This document shows positions 47,781 to 57,381 of a DNA stretch of 64,000 nucleotides, piece after piece (the stretch's first letter is position 1; each line of letters starts with the position of its first letter). The stretch covers positions 37,746 to 101,745 of the forward strand of contig JACQSX010000046.1 in NCBI GenBank assembly GCA_016211105.1, given 5' to 3'. Source of the DNA: Acidobacteriota bacterium (GTDB lineage Bacteria; Acidobacteriota; UBA6911; JACQSX01). The notes under the pieces were generated by a model. That model was given only the letters and a program-made list of their open reading frames with translations, did not search any database and was not told the origin of the DNA. Made by a program: the position numbers and the translations under genes.

Positions 47781-48173
47781 ATGGAAGTGTACAAACAACT
47801 ATCCATATTCTTGGAAAACGAGCCAGGCACCCTGGCGCGAGTCTGCGATGCCTTATCGGAGAACAAAATCAACATACTGGCCCACAATGTTCACGACTCC
47901 ATTGATTATTCCATTTTTCGATGCGTGGTGAGCGATCCTACCAAAGCAGTCCACCTGCTAGAACCAGCGGGCGTTTTTGTCCTGGAGAACGACGTCCTGG
48001 GCATCCCCGTCACGAATGCTCCAGGCGCCCTGGGGACCATCTGTAAGAAATTGGCAAAGGCAAAGATCAACATTGATTATGCGTACGGCAGTGCTGCACA
48101 GAAGAAGGGGGGCTTAGCGTTGCTGATCCTGAAAACCGACAACATGAAGAAAACCAGGGAGGTTCTAGCCTAG
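47781..48173 (+). CDS. tandem ACT-domain protein
   Basis: A 130-residue protein with two ACT modules: YKQLSIFLENEPGTLARVCD and VLGIPVTNAPGALGTICKKL each carry the ligand-binding glycine turn. GGGAGG precedes the ATG at 47781; the frame is open to 47529. Such proteins sit beside phenylacetate/benzoate-CoA ligases and branched-chain amino-acid transporters, and the broken genes that follow fit that setting. It probably binds an amino or aromatic acid. Confidence 0.87.
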   Translation: MEVYKQLSIFLENEPGTLARVCDALSENKINILAHNVHDSIDYSIFRCVVSDPTKAVHLLEPAGVFVLENDVLGIPVTNAPGALGTICKKLAKAKINIDYAYGSAAQKKGGLALLILKTDNMKKTREVLA

Positions 48174-48192
48174 TGACCAAACGGGAGGAATC

Positions 48193-48273
48193 ATGAAGCG
48201 GCGAAAATTCTTAAAGGCTGGTTCTCTCCTGGAAGCTGAATCCAGGTTGGTCAAGAAGGACTGCAGAAAATGA
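48193..48273 (+). pseudogene. remnant of a twin-arginine-signal protein (start and end only)
   Basis: 27 codons from an ATG behind GGGAGG: MKRRKFLKAGSLLEAESRLV, then KKDCRK and stop. RRKFLKAG is a Tat signal motif. The body of the protein, plausibly a periplasmic binding protein, is missing, as if the ends had been joined by deletion. The stop overlaps the next start by ATGA, preserving a normal operon junction. Confidence 0.45.
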
Positions 48274-48630
48274 TCGAGCACAATCTGATAAAGCCTATCG
48301 ATCATCATCTCAAGGAGAAGTCTCAGCAGCAAGGCAACCAAACTGCCTATTACGATGCAAACACCTCGTTAACCTACCAGGCGCTGGAGGAGCGTTCGGC
48401 TAGGTTTGCCAGCGCACTGGATAAGATGGCGATCCACCCTGGGTGAAGTTCCTGTGCTTTTTGTGGTATGCAAACACGGTGCACAGATAAGCGAGGCCGA
48501 CCTCAAGGACTATTGCAGCGCACATCTTTCATCTTATAAGGTCCCTGACTCGATGCATTATGTCGACCAGATTCCTCGGACCGGCTCCGGTAAAATCATG
48601 CGATTCAAGCTTCAGAAGCTTCTCGGCTGA
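48270..48630 (+). pseudogene. AMP-dependent acyl-CoA synthetase remnant (internal deletion)
   Basis: The first 58 codons encode a normal N-terminus of an AMP-binding ligase (MIEHNLIKPIDHHLKEKSQQ, TYQALEERSARFASALDK) and hit TGA at 48444. In another frame, from about 48436, the end of the same family follows: VLFVVCKHGAQISEADLKDY, YKVPDSMHYVDQIPRTGSGK and IMRFKLQKLLG, which holds the A10 motif with the catalytic Lys. About 350-400 residues between are missing, including the P-loop and the AMP-binding core. Confidence 0.8.
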
Positions 48631-48795
48631 GGACCTGATCTCGAAAGTGAGGCGCCTCTGGTCGGCCGGCTTTCTTCGAGGCTTTGCTGGGCGCAGCCAA
48701 CTTCATCTACGTCTGTGGAATACAGCGCTTTCTTGGGAGGTTGTTTTACCGGAATGGAAACGGACGGGTACAACTGGAAGGCCTTGAAGTCGAAA

Positions 48796-49149
48796 TGGTG
48801 GAGGCGGCGGGAATTGAACCCGCGTCCGAAAGTGTTCAGCCTCGGAATCTACATACTTAGCTTGCTTTGCTTGTTCGCCCCTGCGGATGAGAAGCAAGCG
48901 AAAATCCACAGAGACTAACCTCTTTAAATTTCGCCGATCTCTACGAGGTGATGAGCCCGGCTAGCCTGCTGTGCGACGCTTTGTCCCGCCCCGCAGGCAG
49001 GACGGGCAAAGCGGCTGCTTACTTATTAAGCAGCGAGTGCTAACTGATTGTCAGCAGTTATATTTAGTTCCACTTGTTTTACGAGGTGAGCGGACACCTC
49101 GGTATGCATCCTCGGCCTCAGCAACTCCCGTCGAAGCCAATTCGCCCCC
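48796..49149 (-). ncRNA. ssrA: transfer-messenger RNA (tmRNA)
   Basis: The minus strand begins GGGGGCGAATTGGCTTCGAC and ends with a tRNA-like T-arm (GGGTTCAATTCCCGCC) and ACCA. The acceptor GGGGGCG pairs with the 3' CGCCTCC. The tag reading frame at 49029-49064 encodes NITADNQLALAA (after the tRNA-borne Ala), then two stop codons. Rescues stalled ribosomes together with SmpB. The length (354) is normal. Confidence 0.95.
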
Positions 49150-49175
49150 ACGAGCCTTTGAGTCGACCTATATCA

Positions 49176-49205
49176 TAAGATAACACCAAATTAAGATAAC
49201 ACCAA
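49176..49205. repeat. two direct copies of TAAGATAACACCAA upstream of tmRNA
   Basis: 14-base copies at 49176-49189 and 49192-49205 (16-base period) lie in the promoter region of ssrA. On the minus strand the repeat reads TTGGTGTTATCTTA. It gives a possible TTGGTG -35 and TATCTT -10 with 17-base spacing. A short duplication or a two-site operator would both fit. Confidence 0.4.
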
Positions 49206-49303
49206 GGCAAGGGTCGGCGATTTCAAAAGGAAGGAGAGGAGCCACGATTGCAGAACTCCGCAATCCCCACTCCGCATTTTCGCAATCCCTTATAATCATC
49301 TCC

Positions 49304-50362
49304 ATGCTTGGCAACCATCTCATCAAGCAAGTCCTCGAGACGATTCGAAAACACAAGATGCTCAGTGCCGGTGAACGCGTCCTGGTCGCTGTTTCCGGCG
49401 GACCGGACAGCATGGCGCTGTTAAAGATTCTGGCCGACCTGCGCAAGAAGCTCGGCCTGGTGCTCGCAGTCGCGCACTTCGATCATCAGATACGCTTGGA
49501 CTCGAACTTAGACCTGGAGTTTGCCCGGCGGGCGGCGGACCAGTTTTGGCTTCCATTTTTTTCCGAACGCCGGGACATCCCCAACCTCGTCCAAGCCTCG
49601 GGAGGCAACTTGGAAGAGGTGGCGCGCTTGCAGCGTCGCGCTTTCCTAACACGTGTTTGCCAGCAAGGAAATTTCAACAAGATTGCAAGCGGCCACACTA
49701 TGGACGATCAGGCGGAAACCGTACTGATGAACTTGATCCGAGGAAGCGGTCCGACCGGCCTTGCGGGAATTGCTCCCAGAGCGGGCAAATGGGTTCGCCC
49801 TCTAATCGCGACGCGACGCGCTGAGATCCTGGATTTCTTAAAAAAGGAAAATATCACGTTTCGTCTCGACCCTACCAATCTTGATACTCGCCTCCTGCGT
49901 AACCGCGTGCGCCACCAACTCATCCCCATGTTGGAGAAAGATTACTCCCCTCATCTCGTGGAAAGACTTGCCAAACTTGCGGAAATGGAGCGCGCCACAC
50001 GGTACTACTGGAAGCGATCGTCCCGCCGTTGGCTGCACATAGATTCCTCTGGCCCTTTTGTACGGGCGCAAGAGCTGGTTCGAAGACCGGTCGCTGAGCA
50101 GCGAGAGGTCATTCGCCACTTCATTTTACTGTCGCGCGGCCATCTCCGCCGCATTACGTTTGAACAGATTGAAGGCGTGCGCAACCTAACGGAAAAAGGC
50201 TCTGGGGGTAAGGAGATCGTGCTTCCTGGAGGATGGGAAATCACCAATGTTCGAGGGGAGCTCCGAGCCGCCGGAAGTGGCGGGCGGGGCGGGGCAAGCC
50301 GGGGACGGCAAACAACACCGCGTAACGTATCTGACAAGACCGATGACAAGGCATGCGGCTGA
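49304..50362 (+). CDS. tilS: tRNA(Ile)-lysidine synthase
   Basis: Modifies C34 of tRNA-Ile(CAU) to lysidine so that it reads AUA. The 352-residue protein has the PP-loop VLVAVSGGPDSMALLKILAD near residue 26, then AVAHFDHQIR, ASGHTMDDQAETVLMNLIRG, PLIATRRAEILDFL and the RLLRNRVRHQLIP segment. Compared with E. coli TilS the C-terminal domain is short, ending in a low-complexity Gly/Arg tail. Essential in most bacteria. Confidence 0.93.
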   Translation: MLGNHLIKQVLETIRKHKMLSAGERVLVAVSGGPDSMALLKILADLRKKLGLVLAVAHFDHQIRLDSNLDLEFARRAADQFWLPFFSERRDIPNLVQASGGNLEEVARLQRRAFLTRVCQQGNFNKIASGHTMDDQAETVLMNLIRGSGPTGLAGIAPRAGKWVRPLIATRRAEILDFLKKENITFRLDPTNLDTRLLRNRVRHQLIPMLEKDYSPHLVERLAKLAEMERATRYYWKRSSRRWLHIDSSGPFVRAQELVRRPVAEQREVIRHFILLSRGHLRRITFEQIEGVRNLTEKGSGGKEIVLPGGWEITNVRGELRAAGSGGRGGASRGRQTTPRNVSDKTDDKACG

Positions 50363-50498
50363 CCCATGAAGACCAATCCCTCTCTGATGCCCTCTCTTTT
50401 CCTCGCGGCAATGGAAACCGCCAAGAGAAGGGAGCAGAAAATGCAACTTTTACTGGGGGAAAGGCGTCTAATTTGGTGAATGATTTTGTGTTCTCAGC

Positions 50499-50528
50499 TT
50501 GGGAATGTACCAGCCTATGCCCTATAAT
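50499..50528 (+). promoter_or_regulatory. putative promoter of ftsH
   Basis: TTGGGA (50499-50504) and TATAAT (50523-50528) with an 18-base spacer, about 35 bases before the ftsH start, match a housekeeping sigma factor promoter. Confidence 0.5.
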
Positions 50529-50561
50529 AATAGTAGCAACTAGAGTGGTGGAGGGCATTTT

Positions 50562-52475
50562 TTGAATACCACAGCGAAAAATATTTTCCTTTGGATCGTG
50601 ATCATCGTCGCCGTCGTGGTGCTCTGGAATTTTTTGAGCACGGTGCGCACCGGCAACGTCGAGACACTCAACTATACCCAATTCACGCAACTGATAACGA
50701 GCAAGGGGATTAAACAGGTAACGATTACGGCCAACAAGGTGGAAGGCGAATATAAGGACAGCGGTCGCAAGTTCAAGACCCTGCTGCCCAACAATGCCGC
50801 CGATATTGCCACCATCTTGAACGAAAACGGCGTTCAGGTTGAGGTTGGCGATACAGAGCAGGGACCGTGGATTTACCTGCTTAGTTCTTGGTTCCCGATC
50901 ATTCTGTTCGTAGGCTTTTGGATTTTCTTGATGCGTCAAATGCAGAGCGGCGGAAACAAGGCGCTCTCGTTCGGCAAAAGTCGCGCTAAGCTCTCTTCCA
51001 ATCAACAGAAGCGGGTAACTTTCAAGGACGTCGCTGGAATCGAAGAAGCAAAGGAAGAGCTGCAGGAAATCGTCGAATTTTTGAAGGAACCGCAGAAGTT
51101 TCAGAAGCTGGGCGGGCATATCCCCAAGGGAGTTTTATTGATGGGCCCTCCGGGCACGGGAAAGACCTTGCTGGCGCGAGCGATTGCCGGCGAAGCCAAC
51201 GTTCCCTTCTTCTCCATTTCCGGATCTGATTTCGTCGAAATGTTTGTCGGCGTCGGCGCTTCACGAGTGCGCGATCTGTTCGAGCAGGGAAAGAAAAACG
51301 CTCCTTGCATCATTTTCATCGACGAAATTGATGCCGTGGGCCGTCATCGGGGGGCCGGCCTGGGCGGCGGGCACGATGAACGCGAACAGACCTTAAATCA
51401 GTTGTTGGTGGAGATGGACGGCTTTGAATCCAACGACGGCGTGATCCTGATTGCCGCCACCAACCGCCCTGACGTCCTTGATCCAGCGCTGCTTCGTCCG
51501 GGGCGCTTTGATCGCCAGGTCGTGGTCAACCTGCCCGACATCAAGGGGCGCGACGGCATATTGAAGGTGCACACGCGCAAGATACCCCTGACTGACGACG
51601 TGAAGACAGAAATTTTGGCCCGTGGTACTCCCGGCTTCTCTGGAGCGCAACTGGCCAACATGGTCAACGAAGCCGCGCTCAATGCTGCCCGCTACAACAA
51701 AAAAGCGGTGACCATGCAAGACTTTGAGGAAGCCAAGGACAAGGTCTTGATGGGCAAAGAGCGCAAGTCGCTCATCCTGACGGAAAACGAAAAGCGCATT
51801 ACCGCATACCATGAGGCAGGTCATGCGCTGGTTGCATATTTACTTCCTAACTCAGATCCGCTTCACAAGGTCACCATTATTCCACGCGGGCGGGCTCTGG
51901 GCGTTACGATGCAACTCCCCGAGGACGAAAAATACAATTACTCGAAGGAGTATATGGAAAGTTCCGTCGCCATTTTGCTAGCGGGGCGAGCCGCAGAGGA
52001 GATTTTCCTGGGGATTTGTACTACCGGTGCGGCCAACGATTTAGAAAGAGTCACAGAACGAGCTCGCAAGATGGTATGCGAATGGGGCATGAGTGAGGCG
52101 ATGGGCCCGCTCACCTTTGGAAAGAAGGAAGAACAGATTTTCCTGGGGCGGGAAATTGCACAGCACCAAGACTACAGTGAAGAAACCGCGATCAAAATTG
52201 ACCAAGAAGTCAAGCGGATCGTAACGGCCGGATATGAGCAAGCCAGCGCAACCCTCAGCGAACACCGCGATGAATTGATCCGATTGGCGGAAGCCTTAAT
52301 CGAATACGAGTCACTGGACGCCGAGGAGGTCAAGATGGTATTGCACGGCGAGAGTCTGGCGGCCAAGCGCGAAACCGCGGAGCAGGACAAAGAAGAAATT
52401 CGGGAAAAGGTCGAAACCAAGAAGCCGGCTCTTCCGCAGCTCATTAAGCCTAAAGAAAAACCGTCTCCTGCCTGA
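50562..52475 (+). CDS. ftsH: ATP-dependent zinc metalloprotease FtsH
   Basis: Membrane-anchored AAA+ protease for quality control. The 637 residues start at TTG (GGAGGG six bases upstream; no ATG fits). Transmembrane helices lie at about 8-24 and 108-127, with the short periplasmic domain between. Walker A is GPPGTGKT near residue 194, Walker [34 protein letters not shown], and zinc motif HEAGH near residue 416 with the third ligand in the [15 protein letters not shown] helix. The C-terminal tail is charged. Confidence 0.97.
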   Translation: MNTTAKNIFLWIVIIVAVVVLWNFLSTVRTGNVETLNYTQFTQLITSKGIKQVTITANKVEGEYKDSGRKFKTLLPNNAADIATILNENGVQVEVGDTEQGPWIYLLSSWFPIILFVGFWIFLMRQMQSGGNKALSFGKSRAKLSSNQQKRVTFKDVAGIEEAKEELQEIVEFLKEPQKFQKLGGHIPKGVLLMGPPGTGKTLLARAIAGEANVPFFSISGSDFVEMFVGVGASRVRDLFEQGKKNAPCIIFIDEIDAVGRHRGAGLGGGHDEREQTLNQLLVEMDGFESNDGVILIAATNRPDVLDPALLRPGRFDRQVVVNLPDIKGRDGILKVHTRKIPLTDDVKTEILARGTPGFSGAQLANMVNEAALNAARYNKKAVTMQDFEEAKDKVLMGKERKSLILTENEKRITAYHEAGHALVAYLLPNSDPLHKVTIIPRGRALGVTMQLPEDEKYNYSKEYMESSVAILLAGRAAEEIFLGICTTGAANDLERVTERARKMVCEWGMSEAMGPLTFGKKEEQIFLGREIAQHQDYSEETAIKIDQEVKRIVTAGYEQASATLSEHRDELIRLAEALIEYESLDAEEVKMVLHGESLAAKRETAEQDKEEIREKVETKKPALPQLIKPKEKPSPA

Positions 52476-52798
52476 GTATCCCGTTTCGAAGATGCCCCGG
52501 CATCGCTTCCTCCTAGCTCCCGGATCTCGGCTCGCAAGTCCATCCGCAAACATCGGCCAATTTGTGAAATGGGACGTTGCCGATTGCAGATTGTGGAGTA
52601 GAGATTCCCGTTTCCCTGGGTTCGGGATCCCGGATTCGCAGGAAGCAGGTTTCTGGTAACAGTAGTGGGGGAAGGAAAAAGACTTTTTCAATCTGATCCG
52701 AACTCCGCAATCAACCATAGAAAGGGCCGCACCTCGATGTGGCGGCTCAGCCTGCCCCCTCGCCACGGCCGTGGGTTTTTTCTTTTTCATTTTTATTG
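52476..52798. other. ftsH-folP intergenic region
   Basis: No gene is seen in 323 bases. The last 70 bases can fold: GCCGC (52729-52733) with GCGGC (52741-52745), then the palindrome described in the next entry. The region between 52500 and 52700 shows no feature that can be supported. Confidence 0.4.
52763..52786 (+). terminator. possible intrinsic terminator after ftsH
   Basis: The palindrome CCACGGCCGTGG (4-bp stem with GGCC loop) is followed by G, T6, C and T5. The U-tract is strong but the stem is short, so termination efficiency is uncertain. It is only ~12 bases before the folP start, so it could also attenuate folP. Confidence 0.4.
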
Positions 52799-53656
52799 AT
52801 GCGCAAACTGTATTCTGTGCCGACGCGGAATCGCGCTCTCCAGTTGGGACAACGCACCTGGATCATGGGAATTATCAATGTCACACCAGATTCTTTTTAT
52901 CCGGGGTCGCGCGCCATCAGCCCAGGCGCTGCCCAGAAGATGGCGCGACGCATGATCGCTGAAGGCGCTGATATCTTGGACATCGGAGGAGAGTCTACTC
53001 GGCCGGGCTGCGTCCCGGTTGGTGAAGATGAAGAAATCGAACGTGTAACCCCGACAATCGAAGCGATCCGTAAGATCTCCAACATTTTCATTTCCGTGGA
53101 TACCTACAAACCGGCGGTGGCTCAGGTTGCGCTCCAAGCAGGAGCGGATATCGTAAATGACATCAGCGGATTTCACTGGGATGAGCAAATGGCTGCTACG
53201 GTGGCGCGTTTTGAAGCCGCAGCAGTGGTGATGCATTTGCGGGGAACTCCGAACACCGTGCACACGCTTCCGCCCAGTGAAGACATCTTTGCGGACGCCG
53301 AATCCCGCTTGCGCGCAAGCCTGGAGAAGGCTTCAAACGCTGGCTTGCCGCGTGATAAGATCATTATCGATCCGGGAATTGGATTTGGAAAATCGCTCAC
53401 GGACAATCTACGCATTCTCCGAAATCTCCATTTCTTTGGGAAACTGGACTGCCCCATACTTGTGGGCCCCTCCAGGAAATCGTTTATCGGGAAAATCCTA
53501 AAGGAAGATGTGCAGGAGCGTCTGTGGGGAACGGCGGCCGCAGTCACTTGCGCAGTGCTGGCCGGAGCACACATCGTTCGCGCGCATGACGTGGCGGCAA
53601 TCAAGTGCGTGGTAAAAATGGCGGACGCATTGGCGGTAATGGAAGAAGATGGATAG
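52799..53656 (+). CDS. folP: dihydropteroate synthase
   Basis: Joins dihydropterin pyrophosphate and p-aminobenzoate in folate synthesis; the target of sulfonamides. The 285 residues from ATG 52799 (MRKLYSVPTRNRALQLGQRT) show GIINVTPDSFYPGSRA (pABA loop), DIGGESTRPGCVPVGEDEE, NDISGFHWD, DPGIGFGKSL and the final VGPSRKSFIG. The frame is open to 52739, but that part overlaps the terminator-like region. It overlaps cdaA by eight bases. Confidence 0.96.
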   Translation: MRKLYSVPTRNRALQLGQRTWIMGIINVTPDSFYPGSRAISPGAAQKMARRMIAEGADILDIGGESTRPGCVPVGEDEEIERVTPTIEAIRKISNIFISVDTYKPAVAQVALQAGADIVNDISGFHWDEQMAATVARFEAAAVVMHLRGTPNTVHTLPPSEDIFADAESRLRASLEKASNAGLPRDKIIIDPGIGFGKSLTDNLRILRNLHFFGKLDCPILVGPSRKSFIGKILKEDVQERLWGTAAAVTCAVLAGAHIVRAHDVAAIKCVVKMADALAVMEEDG

Positions 53657-54458
53657 CTGGGAGCTTTTGCAGCCTGGACTGATCGGGATTGTCGACCTAA
53701 TCGATATCCTCGTGGTCGGTTTCCTGATCTACCGAATCCTGTTGTTGATCCGGGGCACCCGCGGAATGCAGGTGACCATCGGGATCATTTTTCTGGCATT
53801 ACTCTATTACGCCAGCCGCCTCGCACAACTGAAAACGGTAGAGTGGATTCTGGCCAACTTCCTCACTTACATCGTCTTTGCCATCATTGTGATTTATCAG
53901 GCAGAAATACGCCGTGGTCTTGCCAACATTGGCCGCAGCCGGATCTTGCGCCGCTTTTCCCGCGAGGCAAAAAAGGAAACTTTTGAAGAGATCGTGCTGG
54001 CTGCCACCACCCTGGCCAGCCGAAAGATCGGCGGCTTAATCGTGTTGGAAGGGGAAATTGGTTTGAAGAACTACGTAGAAAGTGGAATCAAATTGGAGGC
54101 AATGCTTACCTATGATCTGCTGGTGACCATCTTCAGTCCCCAGACACCGCTGCATGATGGCGCGGTGATCATTCAAGAGAACCGAATTGCGGCCGCAGCC
54201 TGCTTTTTGCCACTGACGCTGGATCCTTACCTCTCCAAAGAGTTAGGAACCCGGCATCGGGCGGCCATCGGCATTACAGAAGAGACGGATGCAATCGCCA
54301 TTGTGATTTCGGAGGAAACAGGAAGGATTTCTGCCGTCATGGGAGGCAAGATCACGCGCAACCTCGATGGTCCGTCACTGCTCCGATTTCTCCACCAGGC
54401 GGCGGAAACTCGTCATCATGTGCCGTTTCGTCCACAGGAACGGCAGCAGACGGCCTGA
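53649..54458 (+). CDS. cdaA: diadenylate cyclase (CdaA/DacA)
   Basis: Makes the second messenger c-di-AMP from two ATP. The 269 residues have three N-terminal hydrophobic helices (about 12-33, 40-58 and 65-83) and a DAC domain with the catalytic signatures LHDGAVII and TRHRAAIGI. Its position between folP and the YbbR gene, followed by glmM, is the arrangement known from Firmicutes and other phyla, where CdaR and GlmM bind and regulate CdaA. Confidence 0.96.
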   Translation: MDSWELLQPGLIGIVDLIDILVVGFLIYRILLLIRGTRGMQVTIGIIFLALLYYASRLAQLKTVEWILANFLTYIVFAIIVIYQAEIRRGLANIGRSRILRRFSREAKKETFEEIVLAATTLASRKIGGLIVLEGEIGLKNYVESGIKLEAMLTYDLLVTIFSPQTPLHDGAVIIQENRIAAAACFLPLTLDPYLSKELGTRHRAAIGITEETDAIAIVISEETGRISAVMGGKITRNLDGPSLLRFLHQAAETRHHVPFRPQERQQTA

Positions 54459-54518
54459 GCAAAGGCCAACGGCTAACCGTGATTGGTATCGGTCATTTGG
54501 TAACTTTGGACCAAGTGG

Positions 54519-55433
54519 ATGAACATTCGAAAACCTTTGTTTGACAATCTCGGGTTAAAAGCAGTTAGCCTGCTGCTTGCCTTTCTGCTCTGGTTCAACG
54601 TCTCCAGTGAACAGGTGATTGAACGCACTGTGTCCGTACCGGTGGAATTCCTGAATACGCCGAGTTCTCTGGAGATATTCAACGACTACACCAAAAGCCT
54701 GGACGTACATGTGAGCACCCGCCGAGGTTCACTTTCGAGCAGCGGTTCCAATATTTCTGCGGTGGTCAACCTGCGGAATACGGGCGAGGGAGAGCATATC
54801 ATCCCCATCACGGAAGCCAATGTACGTAGACCTGAAGGGGTGACAGTCCTCAACATCACTCCTTCCCGAATTACGCTGGTGCTGGAGCGCACACGCAGCA
54901 GGCTGGTTCCGATAGAGCCGCAAATTGTAGGAGTTCCGACGCCTGGATACCAGATTACAAGGGTGCGGACAAACCCCCGCGAACTTATGATTACGGGTCC
55001 GGAAACCCGCGTGCGAAAAGCATTCAAAGTTGTGACAGAGCCCATCTATGTTTCCGGCGTGAAAGACTCGATTGAACGCAACGTAAACGTGGACATCGAG
55101 GATTCAAAACTCCGTATCGACCGTGTCACTCCAGTGGAGGTGGAAGTATTGATTGAACCGGAACGTTCCACGGAGAGACTCATTGTGCCGCTTTTCAGTG
55201 GCCACGGCCTGCGTACCCCGACCAGAACATTGGAATTGCAGGTCAGCTATCCCAAGACCTATCGCAGTGCAGTAAAGGCGTCGATGTTCTCCCTCAGGGT
55301 GGATCGACCGGTTGATGCCGTTCCCGGCGAGGAAAGAGAAGTCGTGCCGCAGATTATTCTCAATAAGCAAGTGGAGAATATCGTTCGCGTGGATAAAGTA
55401 ACACCTGAGAGGGTGAAGGTCAGGATTCTTTAG
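54519..55433 (+). CDS. cdaR: YbbR-domain protein, CdaA regulator (CdaR-like)
   Basis: A 304-residue protein with one N-terminal transmembrane helix (LGLKAVSLLLAFLLWFNVSS) and three to four extracytoplasmic YbbR repeats, each with the pattern seen in VPVEFLNTPSSLEIF, VPIEPQIVGVPTPGYQI and VSYPKTYRSAV. In other bacteria CdaR modulates CdaA through the membrane. Sixty bases separate it from cdaA and six from glmM. Confidence 0.9.
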   Translation: MNIRKPLFDNLGLKAVSLLLAFLLWFNVSSEQVIERTVSVPVEFLNTPSSLEIFNDYTKSLDVHVSTRRGSLSSSGSNISAVVNLRNTGEGEHIIPITEANVRRPEGVTVLNITPSRITLVLERTRSRLVPIEPQIVGVPTPGYQITRVRTNPRELMITGPETRVRKAFKVVTEPIYVSGVKDSIERNVNVDIEDSKLRIDRVTPVEVEVLIEPERSTERLIVPLFSGHGLRTPTRTLELQVSYPKTYRSAVKASMFSLRVDRPVDAVPGEEREVVPQIILNKQVENIVRVDKVTPERVKVRIL

Positions 55434-55439
55434 GCGACC

Positions 55440-56792
55440 ATGGGCCAACTGTTCGGTACGGACGGCATTCGAGGAGTTGCCGGTGAATATCCGCTTGATC
55501 CGACAACTGTTTTCCGCATCGGCTCCGAACTGGGCGCCTTTTTGCGTCACACACAGCCTCAGGCACGCGTTGTGGTGGGCCGAGATACGCGCGCTTCCGG
55601 ACTATGGATCCAAGGACTGCTGCTCGATGGCCTTGCATGCGAAGGTGTGGAAGCAGATGTGGCCGAAGTCTTTACCACTCCAGGAATCAGTTTTTTGACC
55701 CGGACTCTGCACGATCAGGCAGGCGTGGTCGTTTCAGCCTCTCACAATCCCTATCAGGACAACGGCATCAAGATATTTGCGGGCAACGGAATCAAAATGT
55801 CGGACGCTGCTGAAAGTCAGATTGAGACACGCGTCTTCCAATGCACGGTCACGCCTCCGCAACACTCCCAGGACGCGCATCTCGTTGGAAGCACATTGGC
55901 TGTCAATGAGACGTTCCTGCACCCGTATGGGGATTTTCTTTGCCGCGCGGCCGATGGGCGAAGAAACAAGTACTCGATCGTAGTGGACTGCGCCAATGGC
56001 GCTGCATTTCGCATCGGGCCCGATGTCTTGCGCTCGTTGGGCCACCATGTAATTGTGATTCATGATCGGCCGGATGGAACCAATATCAATTTTCGCAGCG
56101 GCGCGCTCCATCCGGAAACGCTCTGCCGCGCGGTGGTCAGCCATGGCGCCGATTTTGGAGTCGCATTCGACGGTGACGCGGACCGCTCGATTTTTTCCGA
56201 CGAAGCCGGTCGGGTGGTGGACGGGGACCATATCCTTTACATTCTTGCGCGGCACCTCAAAGAGCAAGGGAAATTGCATCACGACAAGATTGTCACCACT
56301 TTGATGGCCAACATCGGATTGGAGATCGCGCTGCGCCAGATTGGAGTCACGACCGAGCGAACGCAAGTGGGAGACCGATATGTGCTGGAACGAATGTTAC
56401 AATCCGGCCTGAATTTGGGGGGGGAACAATCGGGACACATCCTGCTACTCGATCGCTGCATTGCCGGAGACGGGATTCTCACCGCCATTGAACTTTTGAA
56501 TGTGATGCAAGCAAGCGGACAAAAACTGAGCAAACTTGCTTCTCCAGTGAGAAAATTTCCCCAGATTCTGCTCAACGTGTCGGTCACCCGTAAGCCGAAT
56601 TTTTCTGAAGTCCCCGCTATTCGGAACGCCATCGATGCTGCGATAATGAAACTAAGCGACGAAGGCAGGGTTTTGGTGCGTTACTCAGGCACCGAACCAA
56701 TCGCGCGCGTGATGCTTGAAGGGAGAGACGAAAAGGTGATCCGCAATTTTGCGCAACAAATTGCGCAAGTAATCCAAGACGAAATCGGATGA
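55440..56792 (+). CDS. glmM: phosphoglucosamine mutase
   Basis: Interconverts glucosamine 6- and 1-phosphate for peptidoglycan and lipopolysaccharide precursors. The 450 residues begin [18 protein letters not shown]. The phosphoserine is S101 in [17 protein letters not shown], the metal loop is [10 protein letters not shown], the sugar loop is [10 protein letters not shown], and the phosphate-binding loop [12 protein letters not shown] ends the protein. It is the last gene of the cda cluster. Confidence 0.97.
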   Translation: MGQLFGTDGIRGVAGEYPLDPTTVFRIGSELGAFLRHTQPQARVVVGRDTRASGLWIQGLLLDGLACEGVEADVAEVFTTPGISFLTRTLHDQAGVVVSASHNPYQDNGIKIFAGNGIKMSDAAESQIETRVFQCTVTPPQHSQDAHLVGSTLAVNETFLHPYGDFLCRAADGRRNKYSIVVDCANGAAFRIGPDVLRSLGHHVIVIHDRPDGTNINFRSGALHPETLCRAVVSHGADFGVAFDGDADRSIFSDEAGRVVDGDHILYILARHLKEQGKLHHDKIVTTLMANIGLEIALRQIGVTTERTQVGDRYVLERMLQSGLNLGGEQSGHILLLDRCIAGDGILTAIELLNVMQASGQKLSKLASPVRKFPQILLNVSVTRKPNFSEVPAIRNAIDAAIMKLSDEGRVLVRYSGTEPIARVMLEGRDEKVIRNFAQQIAQVIQDEIG

Positions 56793-56883
56793 GGAGAAAA
56801 GTGAGGCTGTCAGATCTGGCTCCGCTTGCCGTAGTCAACAATTTCTCACATCTTATCAGGGGACGAACTTCAAAGATCTATCA

Positions 56884-57381
56884 ATGAGGTTGGCTAGAGA
56901 AAAGATCTACGAGCGCGCAAGGGCCAAAAGTCAAGTAAGGGCGTGGAAACGCGCCGGCCAGAGCGTGGTCTTCACCAACGGCTGTTTCGACCTGCTTCAT
57001 CCCGGCCATGTGCGCTATTTGGAAAAAGCTCGTTCCCTGGGAGATCGCCTCGTTGTGGCCATGAATGATGACGCCTCGGTGCGCGCGATCAAAGGCTCAG
57101 GTCGCCCGATCCAACCCGCGGAGGAACGGGCCGAAATATTGGCGGCCCTTGCCGCAGTCGACTTAGTCACTTTTTTTGGAGAGCTTGATCCCATCGGCAT
57201 TATCCAGGAATTGGGACCGGACATCTTAGTCAAGGGCGCCGATTGGCCCACCGACCAAATTATTGGGCGAGACGTGGTGGAATCGTCCGGAGGACAGGTG
57301 ATGCAAATCGAATTTGAGGACGGTTACTCCACCACCAAGATTATTGAATGCATTCGAAAGAACTATTGCTCCCCTCGTTGA
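56884..57381 (+). CDS. rfaE2: D-glycero-beta-D-manno-heptose 1-phosphate adenylyltransferase
   Basis: Makes ADP-heptose for the lipopolysaccharide core. The 165 residues form a nucleotidyltransferase with [20 protein letters not shown] (HxGH motif), [50 protein letters not shown] and the ending [13 protein letters not shown]. It corresponds to the C-terminal half of E. coli HldE; the kinase half is a separate gene not in this window. It overlaps mfd by 34 bases. Confidence 0.94.
   Translation: MRLAREKIYERARAKSQVRAWKRAGQSVVFTNGCFDLLHPGHVRYLEKARSLGDRLVVAMNDDASVRAIKGSGRPIQPAEERAEILAALAAVDLVTFFGELDPIGIIQELGPDILVKGADWPTDQIIGRDVVESSGGQVMQIEFEDGYSTTKIIECIRKNYCSPR

Noticed and set aside
48270..48446. 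TGA at 48444 as a second selenocysteine codon
   Set aside because: The sequence after this TGA belongs to a different frame and to the far C-terminal end of the ligase, so a deletion explains it; it is not a Cys position.
50366..50479. 37-residue small frame between tilS and ftsH
   Set aside because: It has an ATG and ends before the ftsH promoter, but there is no ribosome site and no recognisable pattern; it is too weak to list.
52727..52748. Resemblance of GCACCTCGATGTGGCGGCTC to a helix of 23S rRNA
   Set aside because: The match is short and the flanking sequence does not continue it, so it is probably chance within a hairpin.
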